64,000 nt of DNA from Trichocoleus sp. FACHB-40 (lineage in GTDB: Bacteria; Cyanobacteriota; Cyanobacteriia; Cyanobacteriales; FACHB-T130). Positions 1 to 8,149 of this stretch are shown piece after piece (position 1 is the stretch's first letter; each line of letters begins with the position of its first letter). The stretch is from NCBI RefSeq assembly GCF_014695915.1, contig NZ_JACJPF010000078.1:1-64000 (forward strand), in the 5' to 3' direction. The notes beneath the pieces are model-generated. The model saw only the letters and a list, made by a program, of their open reading frames with translations, made no database searches and had not been told where the DNA came from. The position numbers and the translations under genes are program-made.

Positions 1-2
1 TT

Positions 3-98
3 GAGTATTTATTACATCGACTTCTAAATGAAGGTGAGTTGATTATTAAGTGGGAGCGTAAGCTTAAAAACAAAGGTAATTCTATTAACGTAATTTAA
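3..98 (+). CDS. C-terminal end of a gene cut by the window edge
   Basis: An open frame of 31 codons enters from the left edge and stops at TAA (96-98). The tail is basic and charged (ending KNKGNSINVI) and its codons look coding rather than random. The part visible is too short to name a family. It could be a chance open frame, so confidence is limited. Confidence 0.4.
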   Translation, partial: EYLLHRLLNEGELIIKWERKLKNKGNSINVI

Positions 99-215
99 AA
101 GCGCAACAGCTTAACTAACTGAGCGTCTTATGGTCGGTTTGGGTGGGAGAGCGATCGCGCAACCTATTGAGTGTAGAGTTGAACAGGCTTTAGGGGATGC
201 GATCGCTCTCAAATG

Positions 216-449
216 CTAACAAGCTTTGCAAAACTGACTGGTATGCAGTACAGCTTCACCATGATCGGGAATCCAAGCTACCCATTCATCCTCAGACTTC
301 TGACACAGTAGCAGTGCCTCATCATAGCTGAAACTACTCGGAAGCTCCAGCAGCTGCACCCACATCGACTCTTGGTAATCTAACTCCGATGGGGTTGACC
401 AGTTAAAAGTACACTGACGTAACCCAACTTCACGGTAATCCAATTTCAT
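216..449 (-). CDS. small hypothetical protein, 77 aa
   Basis: The frame is open further upstream to 473, but the ATG at 449 (MKLDYREVG) is preferred because a strong GGAGGGAAG ribosome binding site lies just before it. The product is acidic, soluble and has no signal peptide or membrane segment. It carries two cysteines near its end (SQFCKAC) and one internal cysteine pair region (CQKSEDEW). No catalytic motif is recognised. The gene stands alone, facing away from the left edge. It looks like a conserved small protein of unknown role. Confidence 0.65.
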   Translation of the reverse strand: MKLDYREVGLRQCTFNWSTPSELDYQESMWVQLLELPSSFSYDEALLLCQKSEDEWVAWIPDHGEAVLHTSQFCKAC

Positions 450-696
450 ATCTGTCTTCCCTCCGATAAGCAAAACGGCACGCAGTTGAGGCTATTTGCT
501 CTCAAGGCGCTTAATAGCCTCACCTAGTGGGCTATATCAAATTTATTTCTGTAACATATGCTACGAAACTTCTTGGGATGAAAGCAACTACCTGTCTTAA
601 AACTTTATGTTTATCAAGACAGTACCAAAGAGGGATGTAATTGATTGGCACCATTCGGGTAAGCCGCAGATTCCGCCCGGAGCTTGAGTTCTGGGC

Positions 697-735
697 TAAT
701 AGCTAAAGTCCTATGCAAAAGGACTTTAGCTATTA
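697..735. repeat. intergenic 15-bp inverted repeat
   Basis: The arms TAATAGCTAAAGTCC and GGACTTTAGCTATTA match perfectly around a 9-nt loop. This lies in the 474-811 gap between two minus-strand genes and is followed by 'ttttaacctcaggcgggtt'. It resembles the dispersed palindromic repeats common in filamentous cyanobacteria. It could also act as a terminator, although no long T run follows on either strand. Nothing else is recognised in the gap. Confidence 0.6.
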
Positions 736-811
736 AAGAGGGGTTTTAACCTCAGGCGGGTTAATGCAACAGGAGTAAGATGTGCGTTAAAAGAAACTCT
801 TTTGGCTACCC

Positions 812-1948
812 CTAACTTAATGGTGAAGAATGGTTGGGTAGAGGCGTTGAGGAATCCGGCGGGGGAGGCGCGGCGGCGAGTTGGGCTTGTTGTTCTGCTG
901 CCAGTTTGGGCTTTAAATAAAGATTCTCCACCAGCACCGCAGCACCAGCCACCCAAGGGGGGACAATCACCGCGCCAACAATACCTAACACCTGCGTTCC
1001 TCCTAGAACCGCTAAGAGTTGATACAAGGGGTAGACTTTCACTGAAGAACCCACCAGCAGGGGGTCAAGCACATAAGTTTCCAAATTCTGGATAATCACG
1101 AACAACAGCAGCACCCAGAGGAAGGTTAATCCGCCTTGGGAAATTGCCACGATGAGGGCAGGAACGGCTCCCAGAACGGGGCCAAGGAAGGGGATTAAAT
1201 TTGTGAAGCCAGCGATTACACCCAAGGCTAAGGCAAATTCCGATAGTCCCAAAATTCGCAAGCCGAGAGTAATCACTACCCCCAAAATCGCTGACACCAA
1301 AACTCGACCCTGGATGTAACTGCCCATTCGCTGGCTGGCGGGTGCGACTTGCGCCGCCAGACGTTCGTCCCAAGGCGAGGGAAACAGCTGCACCAGACCT
1401 TTAACCAGTTCTTGACTACCAGCTACCATGTAGCCGGAAATCAATAACGCCAAAATAAAACTAAAAACGCCGCCGATAATTCCCCGCGTGATGCCGTAAG
1501 AACGCAGCAGCACCTGTTGACTCGAACCAATTACCCAGTTAGTAAGAGATTGGGTATTAAGGAGGCGGCGGGCTAAGTCTGGTCGTGCGGCGTTGAGATT
1601 AACCAGAAAGTTTTCAACTTGTATCCGCAGATTTTCCAGGTATACAGGAGTATTGACCGCAAGGCGTTGACTCTGCTCCACCACTGTAGGGCCGATTAAC
1701 AAACCTGCGCCAGTGACGATAGCGATTAGCGTTAAATATACGGTGATAACTGCCAACCACCGGGGCATTTGCAAGCGTTCTGCGCGATCGATGGCGGGTG
1801 CAATAGTGGCTGCCATCACCACTGCAACCATCAGAATGACTACCAAACTCCGCAGCTGCCACAGCAACACCATTACTAAAGCGATCGCTAAAATCAGCAA
1901 GATGTTAGACAGGGAAATGGTGATGCGCTGCTCAGGTATGATTCTCAA
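812..1948 (-). CDS. AI-2E family transporter (PerM-like permease), 378 aa
   Basis: A polytopic membrane protein with about eight hydrophobic segments. They begin with two adjacent helices in the first 70 residues. The large central soluble region (about 80-150) and the late helix cluster are typical of the PerM/AI-2E exporter family (PF01594). The conserved late segment NLIPFLGPVLGAVPA (about 247-261) is characteristic. The last 20 residues are a proline/serine-rich tail (PPPPDSSTPLP) outside the family core. The substrate is not known; members are linked to autoinducer-2 export or Na+/H+ exchange. It is monocistronic. The start at 1948 gives a full-length protein. Confidence 0.9.
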   Translation of the reverse strand: MRIIPEQRITISLSNILLILAIALVMVLLWQLRSLVVILMVAVVMAATIAPAIDRAERLQMPRWLAVITVYLTLIAIVTGAGLLIGPTVVEQSQRLAVNTPVYLENLRIQVENFLVNLNAARPDLARRLLNTQSLTNWVIGSSQQVLLRSYGITRGIIGGVFSFILALLISGYMVAGSQELVKGLVQLFPSPWDERLAAQVAPASQRMGSYIQGRVLVSAILGVVITLGLRILGLSEFALALGVIAGFTNLIPFLGPVLGAVPALIVAISQGGLTFLWVLLLFVIIQNLETYVLDPLLVGSSVKVYPLYQLLAVLGGTQVLGIVGAVIVPPWVAGAAVLVENLYLKPKLAAEQQAQLAAAPPPPDSSTPLPNHSSPLS

Positions 1949-2045
1949 TCACACTGCCTCCCAATAGTAAACTTTTCTGGTAAAACGCTGCCTGAAAAAG
2001 GCGTGATGCCCAATTAAGACGCTCTAAACATTAGTTTACATATGC

Positions 2046-2098
2046 AGTTGGGAATGGGGAATGGGGAATGGGGAATTGGGGAATTGGGGATTGGGGAA
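2046..2098. repeat. heptamer-type short tandem repeat array (STRR)
   Basis: Tandem GGGGAAT/GGGGATT units (about seven copies) lie upstream of the haloperoxidase remnant. The ATG of that remnant's open frame sits inside this array, so its first 13 residues or so are repeat-derived. Confidence 0.85.
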
Positions 2099-2498
2099 AA
2101 GTCTTACCGACGAGAAAACCTGGAAAGATGTGCAAAATGGTGTTGACTTCAGCGGTAAGGATGACTTTGACAAAACCCCTCGCTTTATCCGCAACTTCCG
2201 CGACTTGGCTACTTATGTCCACTTTGATACTCTGTATGAAACTTACCTGAACGCCTGCATCTACTTACTGATGGAGATGAAGGAAAATACTGGGCAGGTA
2301 GGGATGGATATGAGGGGACAAGGAGGCAATAAGTTTCAGTTTCCTTTCGATACGGGCAACCCTTACCGCGACTCGCTGACTCAAATGGGCTTTGGCACTT
2401 TCGGCGGGCCGCATATTCTCAGTCTGGTTACTGAGGTGGCGACACGGGCGCTGAAAGCTGTTTGGTTCCAGAAGAGTTTGATGGCACGGCGATCGTAA
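2061..2498 (+). pseudogene. decayed internal fragment of a vanadium-dependent haloperoxidase
   Basis: After about 15 repeat-encoded residues, the frame shows the conserved N-terminal half of cyanobacterial and algal vanadium haloperoxidases. It contains RDLATYVHFDTLYETYLNA (about 47-65), then GNPYRDSLTQMGFGTFGGPHI and TEVATRALKAVWFQK near residues 100-138. In intact enzymes this is followed by a vanadate-binding Arg/Pro-rich stretch and a C-terminal SGHA box. Here the frame is lost just after AVWFQK. The residues EFDGTAI, expected about a dozen codons later, appear at once in another frame near 2478-2498, which points to a deletion plus frameshift. Faint matching peptides continue to about 2580. 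The N-terminus and catalytic C-terminus are missing, so it cannot be active. The family assignment is from memory of motifs. Confidence 0.6.
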
Positions 2499-2785
2499 TC
2501 TAAACCTAGCGTTTTTAAATTTTCTGTTGGTGTAATTGTCTCCCGCTGAGCTGTCCCTGATGCACCCACATAGAAATTGATGAGTGAGTTTTATCGTCAG
2601 TTTAAGCTAACTGGCGATAAGGCTCCATCTTTGCGAATCGCCCTGCCAGGAGAAGAAAAGATATTGCGCGATCGCACTCTTGGGAATCTTCGGCTCTCAA
2701 TAAGTTAAGTAAATTTTTGCATAATTTCCCTAAAATGGGAGCGAGATATAAGCAGTTCGCTAACCCACTGACAGAGAATTTTGCT

Positions 2786-4177
2786 ATGTATCCTCATCTT
2801 CATCGCCTTAGCGTTATTAATGCAACCTTGCTCATCTCGTTGAGTTGTCCGTTACAAGTGGTAGGGATTACTTGGGGAAGCAATGCGGCTTTGGCGCAAG
2901 CACAAACTAGAGAACAACGCAATGACGAGGCGTTGCGGCTGTATCAAGTAGGAGTTAAGCAATATCAGCAAAGTCAGTTTCGAGAAGCTTTAGAGACGTT
3001 TCAATCTGTTTTAGTTATTGTCAGAGCAATTGGGGAGCGCCAAGGTGAAGGAGCCGCTCTCCACTATATTGGGGAAGTTTACCGCCGCCTGGAACAGTAC
3101 CCAAAAGCGTCGGAGTATTATCAACAAGCTTTAGCCATTGTCAAAGCAATTGGTGACAAGGCGCAAGAAGGTACGACGCTCAACAATCTTGGGGAAGTTA
3201 ACCGCCGCCTGGGACAGTACCCAAAGGCGTTGGAGTATCTTCAACAAGCTTTAGCCATTCGCCAAAAAATTGGTGAGGCGCAAGAAGGTACGACGCTCAA
3301 CAATATTGGGTTAGTTTACAGCAACCTGGGACAGTACCCAAAGGCGTTGGAGCATTTTCAACAAGCTTTAGCCATTGCCAAAGCAATTGGTGACAAGGCG
3401 CAAGAAGGTACAACGTTCAACAATATTGGGGAAGTTTACAACAGCCTGGGACAGTACCCAAAAGCGTCGGAGTATTATCAACAAGCTTTAGCCATTGCCA
3501 AAGCAATTGGTGACAAGGGGGGAGAAGGTACGACGCTCAACAATATTGGGGTAGTTTACTACAGCATGGGACAGTACCCAAAGGCGTTGGAGTATTATCA
3601 ACAAGCTTTAGCCATTCGCCAAAAAATTGGTCACAAGGGGGGAGAAGGTACGACGCTCAACAATATTGGGGAAGTTTACCGCAACCTAGGACAGTACCCA
3701 AAGGCGTTGGAGTATTATCAACAAGCTTTAGCCATTGCCAAAGCAATTGGTGACAAGGCAGGAGAAGGTACGACGCTCAACAATATTGGGGCAGTTTACT
3801 ATAGCATGGGACAGTACCCAAAAGCGTCGGAGTATTATCAACAAGCTTTAGCCATTGCCAAAGCAATTGGTGACAAGGGAGGAGAAGGTACGAGGCTCAA
3901 CAATCTTGGGTTAGTTTACAGCAACCTGGGACAGTACCCAAAAGCCTTGGAGTATTATCAACAAGCTTTAGCCATTGCCAAAGCAATTGGTGACAAGGCG
4001 AGAGAAGGTACGACGCTCAACAATCTTGGGTTATTTTACCACAGCCGGGGACAGTACCCAAAAGCCTTGGAGTATTATCAACAAGCTTTAACCATTGCTC
4101 AAGCAATTGGTAACAAGGCGGGAGAAAGGACGACGCTCAACAATATTGGCGAAGTTAACCGCAGCCTGGGAAAATAA
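2786..4177 (+). CDS. secreted/periplasmic TPR repeat protein, truncated by a nonsense codon
   Basis: The ATG at 2786 begins a good signal peptide (hydrophobic core, cleavage after ALAQA near residue 40); the longer frame from 2717 would bury it. The mature part is about ten nearly identical 40-residue TPRs of the kinesin-light-chain type, with consensus GEGTTLNNIGEVYRNLGQYP-KALEYYQQALAIAKAIGDK. TPRs form protein-binding superhelices. Such cyanobacterial proteins often continue into a CHAT protease-like domain. Here TAA at 4175-4177 replaces the Tyr codon of the GQYP motif, and TPR coding continues in frame after it, so the protein has lost its C-terminal part. A truncated scaffold may still be made. 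Confidence 0.75.
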   Translation: MYPHLHRLSVINATLLISLSCPLQVVGITWGSNAALAQAQTREQRNDEALRLYQVGVKQYQQSQFREALETFQSVLVIVRAIGERQGEGAALHYIGEVYRRLEQYPKASEYYQQALAIVKAIGDKAQEGTTLNNLGEVNRRLGQYPKALEYLQQALAIRQKIGEAQEGTTLNNIGLVYSNLGQYPKALEHFQQALAIAKAIGDKAQEGTTFNNIGEVYNSLGQYPKASEYYQQALAIAKAIGDKGGEGTTLNNIGVVYYSMGQYPKALEYYQQALAIRQKIGHKGGEGTTLNNIGEVYRNLGQYPKALEYYQQALAIAKAIGDKAGEGTTLNNIGAVYYSMGQYPKASEYYQQALAIAKAIGDKGGEGTRLNNLGLVYSNLGQYPKALEYYQQALAIAKAIGDKAREGTTLNNLGLFYHSRGQYPKALEYYQQALTIAQAIGNKAGERTTLNNIGEVNRSLGK

Positions 4178-4200
4178 CCTCAAGCGTTGGAGAATTATCC
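3040..4200. repeat. ten tandem ~120-bp direct repeats in the TPR gene
   Basis: Each unit encodes one TPR. Many units are nearly identical at the DNA level, with recurring blocks such as 'gacagtacccaaaggcgttg' and 'caacaagctttagccattg'. One unit near 3260-3290 is three bases shorter. Such identity suggests recent unequal recombination or gene conversion, and makes the region prone to assembly collapse. Confidence 0.9.
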
Positions 4201-4278
4201 ACAAACCTTAGCGATTGCCCAAGAAATTAGTGACAAAGTAGGGGAAGTTGCAAGGCTCAACAATCTTGGGGAAGTTTT
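4178..4278 (+). pseudogene. orphaned TPR tail after the nonsense codon
   Basis: In the same frame as the TPR gene, directly after its stop codon, codons continue with a recognisable repeat (PQALENYPQTLAIAQEI and LNNLGEVF). Similarity to the TPR unit ends at about 4278. A different gene's 3' end begins there, so this marks a recombination junction as well as a point mutation. Confidence 0.7.
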
Positions 4279-4281
4279 CGG

Positions 4282-4365
4282 GGTATCAATCGGCTGTGGT
4301 TGAGGTGGATGACGGCTGCGGGAGATGCGATTCTTTTGCCCAGTGAGCAAGCTGGCTGGGATTAA
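4282..4365 (+). pseudogene. C-terminal fragment of a Uma2/DUF820 gene
   Basis: One frame reads GINRLWLRWMTAAGDAILLP and ends at TAA 4363-4365. The G-I-N-R-L-W-L-R-W block is a hallmark of the C-terminal part of Uma2 proteins (restriction-endonuclease fold), where it follows 'YQ' or 'YE'. No upstream Uma2 sequence is present. The fragment abuts the broken TPR unit. An intact but diverged Uma2 gene lies at 8150-8692. Confidence 0.55.
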
Positions 4366-4492
4366 AAACGACCAAGCTCACCGGATACTAGCAACTTCTG
4401 CAACCCAACCAGCTTGTCACGTTTCGGTGCAGAGGCTTGTTAGCTGGCGATGACTAAAACTTTGATTTGTTAGCAAAAAGGGGTTTACGGTA

Positions 4493-5011
4493 TTAGCTGT
4501 TGGACAGAAATTCTCGAAAGTAGCGAGCAATTGCCTCTAGCTCGCGCTTCTCACCCATCCCAATTGCCAGATCCAAAGCAAGTGCCTTTCTTGAATTTAT
4601 TAGAAAGTAAAGTTGAGAACGTATGTGTGTATATCCATACCCGATGTAATGTGAGTCTAGAAACGTTACTTCTGCTGAGCGAATTTCATGGAGTGGCAAT
4701 TCAACAACTTTAGATTGTCTCAAACCTTGAAACTCTATAGTTGCTTGGTTAGTAGCTTTATTTAATCTATATATAGTTACTATTTTTTCATTTGACAAAA
4801 AACGACGAAGTGCAAGCCAAAGAAGCCATACTGCTAAAGGTGAGAAGAGAAATCCCCACCATCCGATACCAAGGCTTATGCTGATTGCGAATAAAAATCC
4901 TCCTATCATGAATAGAAAACAGAGCATCACAAAAGCAGTGCCGAGGAAAAACTCTGCTTTCGTTCCTCTTTGAAGAATCAAGACTTGTTCGGTTTTCGTT
5001 AGGATCTTCAT
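4493..5011 (-). CDS. hypothetical protein with two transmembrane helices, 172 aa
   Basis: The N-terminal 25 residues are soluble. Two hydrophobic segments follow (about 24-48 and 51-70), then a Lys/Arg pair and a soluble domain with alternating hydrophobic strands (KIVTIYRLNKATNQATIEF) and a C-terminal helix. The layout resembles small bacterial proteins with a membrane hairpin and a PH-like beta domain. No enzyme motif is visible. It stands alone between two intergenic regions. Function unknown. Confidence 0.7.
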   Translation of the reverse strand: MKILTKTEQVLILQRGTKAEFFLGTAFVMLCFLFMIGGFLFAISISLGIGWWGFLFSPLAVWLLWLALRRFLSNEKIVTIYRLNKATNQATIEFQGLRQSKVVELPLHEIRSAEVTFLDSHYIGYGYTHIRSQLYFLINSRKALALDLAIGMGEKRELEAIARYFREFLSNS

Positions 5012-5648
5012 CGTCGTTCAATCCTTGAAAATACTATTAACGCGATTACTTTTCGATATCTTCAAACGACCATCATTTCAAACGAGCAACCATTGGCTTG
5101 AAATGGTGTTAACTAAGCTTACACTTTTTCAAGGCTTTCTTGCATAAATGATTGCAAAAAAACAAGCCAGCTACACTGCCCGCTAATACCAATTCCTAAT
5201 AACCGCCAAGCAAGAAGCTGAATCGGATAAACGTGCTGAACGATGCGCAGCTCGGCGAAAGCGATCGCGCTTATTTTGACCTCAAAATCGCCCAAATTGC
5301 CCTCGATCATATCGTCCCAGATACCCCTGTTTCATTGATTCGGACAAGCTACAGAGGAGCATTTTAGTTTTTCTGACGTGATCAATAAACTCAGGCTGAA
5401 CTCGTTTAAAAATTCCCTAGTAACGCTGACGAAATGCTTCTGTTTGAGCTTTCAATGCTTGCTTCTTTTCTTCTTGTCTATTTTCTGATTATCGTTAAGT
5501 TTTAGATTAAAATCTGTTTTTTAACTGAAGGCTCGTCAAGGAGGGCGCGTGCTAAAAGTAACAGCACTTTGCGCCCTCACCCTTCCTCTGGGTTGCCGCT
5601 CATAATGTAATAATGATAATCATTATTATAAAACCAGAGGAATCCATC
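5012..5648. other. intergenic region with a hairpin and a possible gene remnant
   Basis: A plus-strand frame of about 55 codons ending at TAG 5365-5367 has protein-like composition (SDRAYFDLKIAQIALDHIVP). It has no start codon or ribosome site and may be a remnant. At 5541-5578 a GC-rich hairpin (GAGGGCGCGTGC with GCAC-ttt-GCGCCCTC) precedes the operator of the next gene. It may end transcription entering from the left, although no T run follows. Confidence 0.4.
5609..5627. promoter_or_regulatory. Fur/Zur-type operator palindrome
   Basis: The arms AATAATGAT and ATCATTATT are perfect 9-bp inverted repeats around one central base. The match to the classical Fur-family box (GATAATGATAATCATTATC) is almost complete. 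It ends 21 bp before the ATG of the COG0523 gene at 5649. COG0523 metallochaperones are well-known Zur targets in cyanobacteria, so binding by Zur with zinc as corepressor is the best inference. FurA cannot be excluded from sequence. Confidence 0.85.
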
Positions 5649-6617
5649 ATGGTACAAGCGCCGACAAACACCATTCCCGTCACCGTTCTCACCGGATACC
5701 TGGGCGCGGGGAAGACAACACTTTTAAATCGCATCCTGACTCACGAACACGGGCTGAAGGTGGCTGTGATTGTCAACGAGTTCGGGGAAGTGGGGATTGA
5801 TAACCAACTGATTGTCAATACCGATGAAGAAATCTTTGAGATGAACAACGGCTGCATCTGCTGTACCGTGCGTGGCGACTTGATTCGGATTATCAGCAAC
5901 TTGATGAAGCGGCGGAATAAGTTTGACCATTTGGTGATTGAAACCACCGGACTCGCCGATCCTGCGCCTGTGATTCAGACATTTTTTGTAGATGAGGATA
6001 TGCGCGATCGCGTAAAGTTAGACGCTGTAGTGACAGTTGTAGATGCTCTCCACATCTGGAATCACTGGGAGGCGGAGGAAGCGCAGGAACAGATTGCCTT
6101 TGCCGATGTGATTTTGCTTAACAAAACTGACTTGGTGACACCAGAACAACTTGATGAGCTTGAAAAGCGGATTCGCTCAATGAATGCGATCGCAAAAATC
6201 TACCGCACCCGCAACTCCGAGTTAGAGATGGATGCGCTCTTAGGAGTAGGAGCATTTGACTTAAATCGGGCGTTGGAAATTGACCCAGAATTCTTAAATG
6301 AAGATGCCCACGAACACGATGAAACAGTGTATTCAATCGCTTTGGTGGAAGCGAAACCACTGAATTTTGAAAAGCTCAACAATTGGATAAGTTCTCTATT
6401 GCAAACTCAGGGTCAAGATATCTTTCGGATGAAAGGTATTCTCAATATTGCAGGCGAAGACCGCCGCTATGTATTCCAAGGCGTACATATGCTATTTGAG
6501 GGAAACCCTGACCGCCCCTGGAAACGTGACGAAGAACGCAAAAATGAACTCGTTTTCATCGGTCGCAATCTCAACGAATCCCAACTAAAAGAGGATTTTC
6601 AAGGATGCCTAGCGTAA
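5649..6617 (+). CDS. COG0523/CobW-family GTPase metallochaperone, 322 aa
   Basis: The ATG at 5649 is chosen because AGAGGA precedes it and the longer frame would start inside the operator palindrome. Motifs in order: Walker A GYLGAGKTT (16-24), the family metal-binding CxCC motif GCICC (68-72), the ETTGLADP switch region (about 98-105), and the guanine-specificity motif NKTD (158-161). A CobW C-terminal domain follows from about 235. A short HEHD sits near 219-222 instead of a long His tract. These proteins use GTP hydrolysis to deliver a metal, often zinc, to client proteins when it is scarce. The last codons overlap the next gene by 13 bp. Sequence alone does not separate zinc from cobalt or iron service; the operator favours zinc. 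Confidence 0.93.
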   Translation: MVQAPTNTIPVTVLTGYLGAGKTTLLNRILTHEHGLKVAVIVNEFGEVGIDNQLIVNTDEEIFEMNNGCICCTVRGDLIRIISNLMKRRNKFDHLVIETTGLADPAPVIQTFFVDEDMRDRVKLDAVVTVVDALHIWNHWEAEEAQEQIAFADVILLNKTDLVTPEQLDELEKRIRSMNAIAKIYRTRNSELEMDALLGVGAFDLNRALEIDPEFLNEDAHEHDETVYSIALVEAKPLNFEKLNNWISSLLQTQGQDIFRMKGILNIAGEDRRYVFQGVHMLFEGNPDRPWKRDEERKNELVFIGRNLNESQLKEDFQGCLA

Positions 6618-7663
6618 AGGAACCACTGCTTAAATTGGCGAAGCAAGGAACCCTCTCCGATTACGTGACAGTTGTTGCTTGGTCGCCCGATGGCACAATA
6701 GCAGCAAGTTCCGCAGCCGGAGAAGTGATGCTTTTGCAAAGTGAGGAAACCACCCTCTTACAATCAGCTAACGGTTATTCTGTAGACTGTTTAGCTTTTT
6801 CTAAAGACGGGCAATTTTTAGCAGCAGGCGGACAAGATGGAGGGGTGAATATTTGGCAATTAAATACCGGGGAATTAATTGCCAGTTTGAAGAATGCACC
6901 CAATTGGGTTGACCAGATGGCTTGGAGTCGCAGCAGTAATTTGTTAGCTTTCAGCTTGGGGCGCTTCGTACAAGTTTGGGATGCCGATCAACGCGAAATT
7001 GCCGCAACTCTAGATTTTGCCGAATCTTCCGTTTTAAATATTAATTGGCATCCAAACGGTCAGGGATTAACAGTTGGCGGCTATCAAGGGGTGAAAATTT
7101 GGAATCCCCAAGATTGGGACGACGATCCTTATATGATGTCGGTTGATTCTGCTAGTTTAGCGATCGCTTGGTCGCCTGATGGCAAATACCTCGCCTCTGG
7201 CAATCTAGATCGCACCATCACCGTCTTAGAGTGGAACAATCCCCACCCCTGGATTATGCGAGGCTTTCCCGGTAAAATTCGCCACCTAGCTTGGTCGCAA
7301 GCACTGACAAAAACAGGTGCGCCCCTCTTAGCCAGCGCCAGCGCCGAATGTATTGTCGTCTGGGAAAAGCACCCAGATGTCTCTCGCGCTTGGGAAGGTC
7401 GAGTGATAGAAAGGCATACAGAAGTCGTACAAGCCATTACTTTTCAACCAAACACCTTCCTCTTAGCTTCAGCATCGGAAGATGGCTGCGTGTGTCTGTG
7501 GCACAAAGCCAAGAGCATAGCTCAAAACCTCTCTGGCGCACCTGACGGCTTTTCCTGCCTTGGATGGCATCCCCAAGGGCATCAACTCGCCGCCGGGGGG
7601 AACAACGGCGAAATACTAATTTGGTCGCCAAGCCAACGCGGTCAAGGATTTGGTCGCCGTTGA
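6605..7663 (+). CDS. WD40 repeat protein coupled to the COG0523 gene, 352 aa
   Basis: The ATG lies inside the end of the COG0523 gene (13-bp overlap), so the two are translationally coupled and share the operator. The protein holds about seven WD40 blades, with recurring motifs such as LAWSPDGKYLASGNLDRTI, VNIWQL and CVCLWHKA, which should form one complete beta-propeller. There is no signal peptide and no extra enzymatic domain. The likely role is a scaffold for metal transfer or client recognition. WD40 genes beside COG0523 genes recur in cyanobacteria, but the biochemical role of the pairing is inference. Confidence 0.9.
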   Translation: MPSVKEPLLKLAKQGTLSDYVTVVAWSPDGTIAASSAAGEVMLLQSEETTLLQSANGYSVDCLAFSKDGQFLAAGGQDGGVNIWQLNTGELIASLKNAPNWVDQMAWSRSSNLLAFSLGRFVQVWDADQREIAATLDFAESSVLNINWHPNGQGLTVGGYQGVKIWNPQDWDDDPYMMSVDSASLAIAWSPDGKYLASGNLDRTITVLEWNNPHPWIMRGFPGKIRHLAWSQALTKTGAPLLASASAECIVVWEKHPDVSRAWEGRVIERHTEVVQAITFQPNTFLLASASEDGCVCLWHKAKSIAQNLSGAPDGFSCLGWHPQGHQLAAGGNNGEILIWSPSQRGQGFGRR

Positions 7664-7690
7664 GCGAAACTTAGCTGACTGTTTATTGGC

Positions 7691-7696
7691 TATAAT
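7691..7696 (+). promoter_or_regulatory. -10 promoter element of the small secreted protein gene
   Basis: A perfect TATAAT preceded by GGC lies 28 bp before the ATG at 7725 and after the WD40 stop. No convincing -35 is seen. It suggests the small gene can be transcribed separately from the operator-controlled operon. Confidence 0.5.
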
Positions 7697-7724
7697 GCCA
7701 TCAAAAAGTGTCAGCTTTTAAATT

Positions 7725-7982
7725 ATGAACAAAACTGCTCTGGCAATGCTAGCCTGCCCTGTAATTTTGGCATCAATGTTACTGTTAGCTAATGCAGCAC
7801 AAGCCGCTGAAGCTTCAAATGCCATGCTGTCTGCACCAACTGCACATGCACAAGTTGTTGTAGCGGATCAACAAGTTCTCGCATCTGTGGAACCGAGTAA
7901 TCCAATCAAAGACCAAATAGGTTGCAGCTGCGCTGCTTGCACAAAGGCTTTGAGTCAAATGCAAGGTCAATTCGTCCTTTAG
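7725..7982 (+). CDS. small exported Cys-motif protein, 85 aa
   Basis: The first 27 residues form a clear signal peptide (Lys, hydrophobic core ILASMLLLANA, cleavage near AQAAEA). The mature protein is about 58 residues. It is Ala/Val-rich and ends in a CSCAACTKALSQMQG segment with three cysteines (CxCxxC). This could bind a metal or a 2Fe-2S/disulfide partner in the periplasm. No family is recognised. Its position directly after the Zur-type operon suggests a link to metal handling, which is inference only. Confidence 0.65.
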   Translation: MNKTALAMLACPVILASMLLLANAAQAAEASNAMLSAPTAHAQVVVADQQVLASVEPSNPIKDQIGCSCAACTKALSQMQGQFVL

Positions 7983-7993
7983 AAAGGATTTGT

Positions 7994-8063
7994 GTAGGGG
8001 CGAAGAATTGCGGTGAGAAATTTATGATGATAACCAATAACATAACTACCGCAAGGCTTCGCC
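7994..8063. repeat. palindromic intergenic repeat (GGGGCGAAG ... CTTCGCCC)
   Basis: The outer arms GGGCGAAG and CTTCGCCC and inner arms GCGGT and ACCGC enclose an AT-rich centre. This matches the 'GTAGGGGCGAAGCATTC' class of miniature palindromes scattered between cyanobacterial genes. It sits between convergent genes and may also stop transcription. Confidence 0.65.
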
Positions 8064-8149
8064 CAATAACCTTCGGTTAGCGCTCTTTTAAAACTCAACG
8101 GCAAGAATTTGTTATAACAACAAATAATCTGTTATTTGACAGTATAGCT

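Noticed and set aside
2580-2708. A 42-codon plus-strand frame (MSEFYRQFKLTGDK...) between the haloperoxidase remnant and the TPR gene.
   Set aside because: It has no ribosome site and no recognised motif. It is as likely a leftover of the neighbouring decayed genes as a real small gene.
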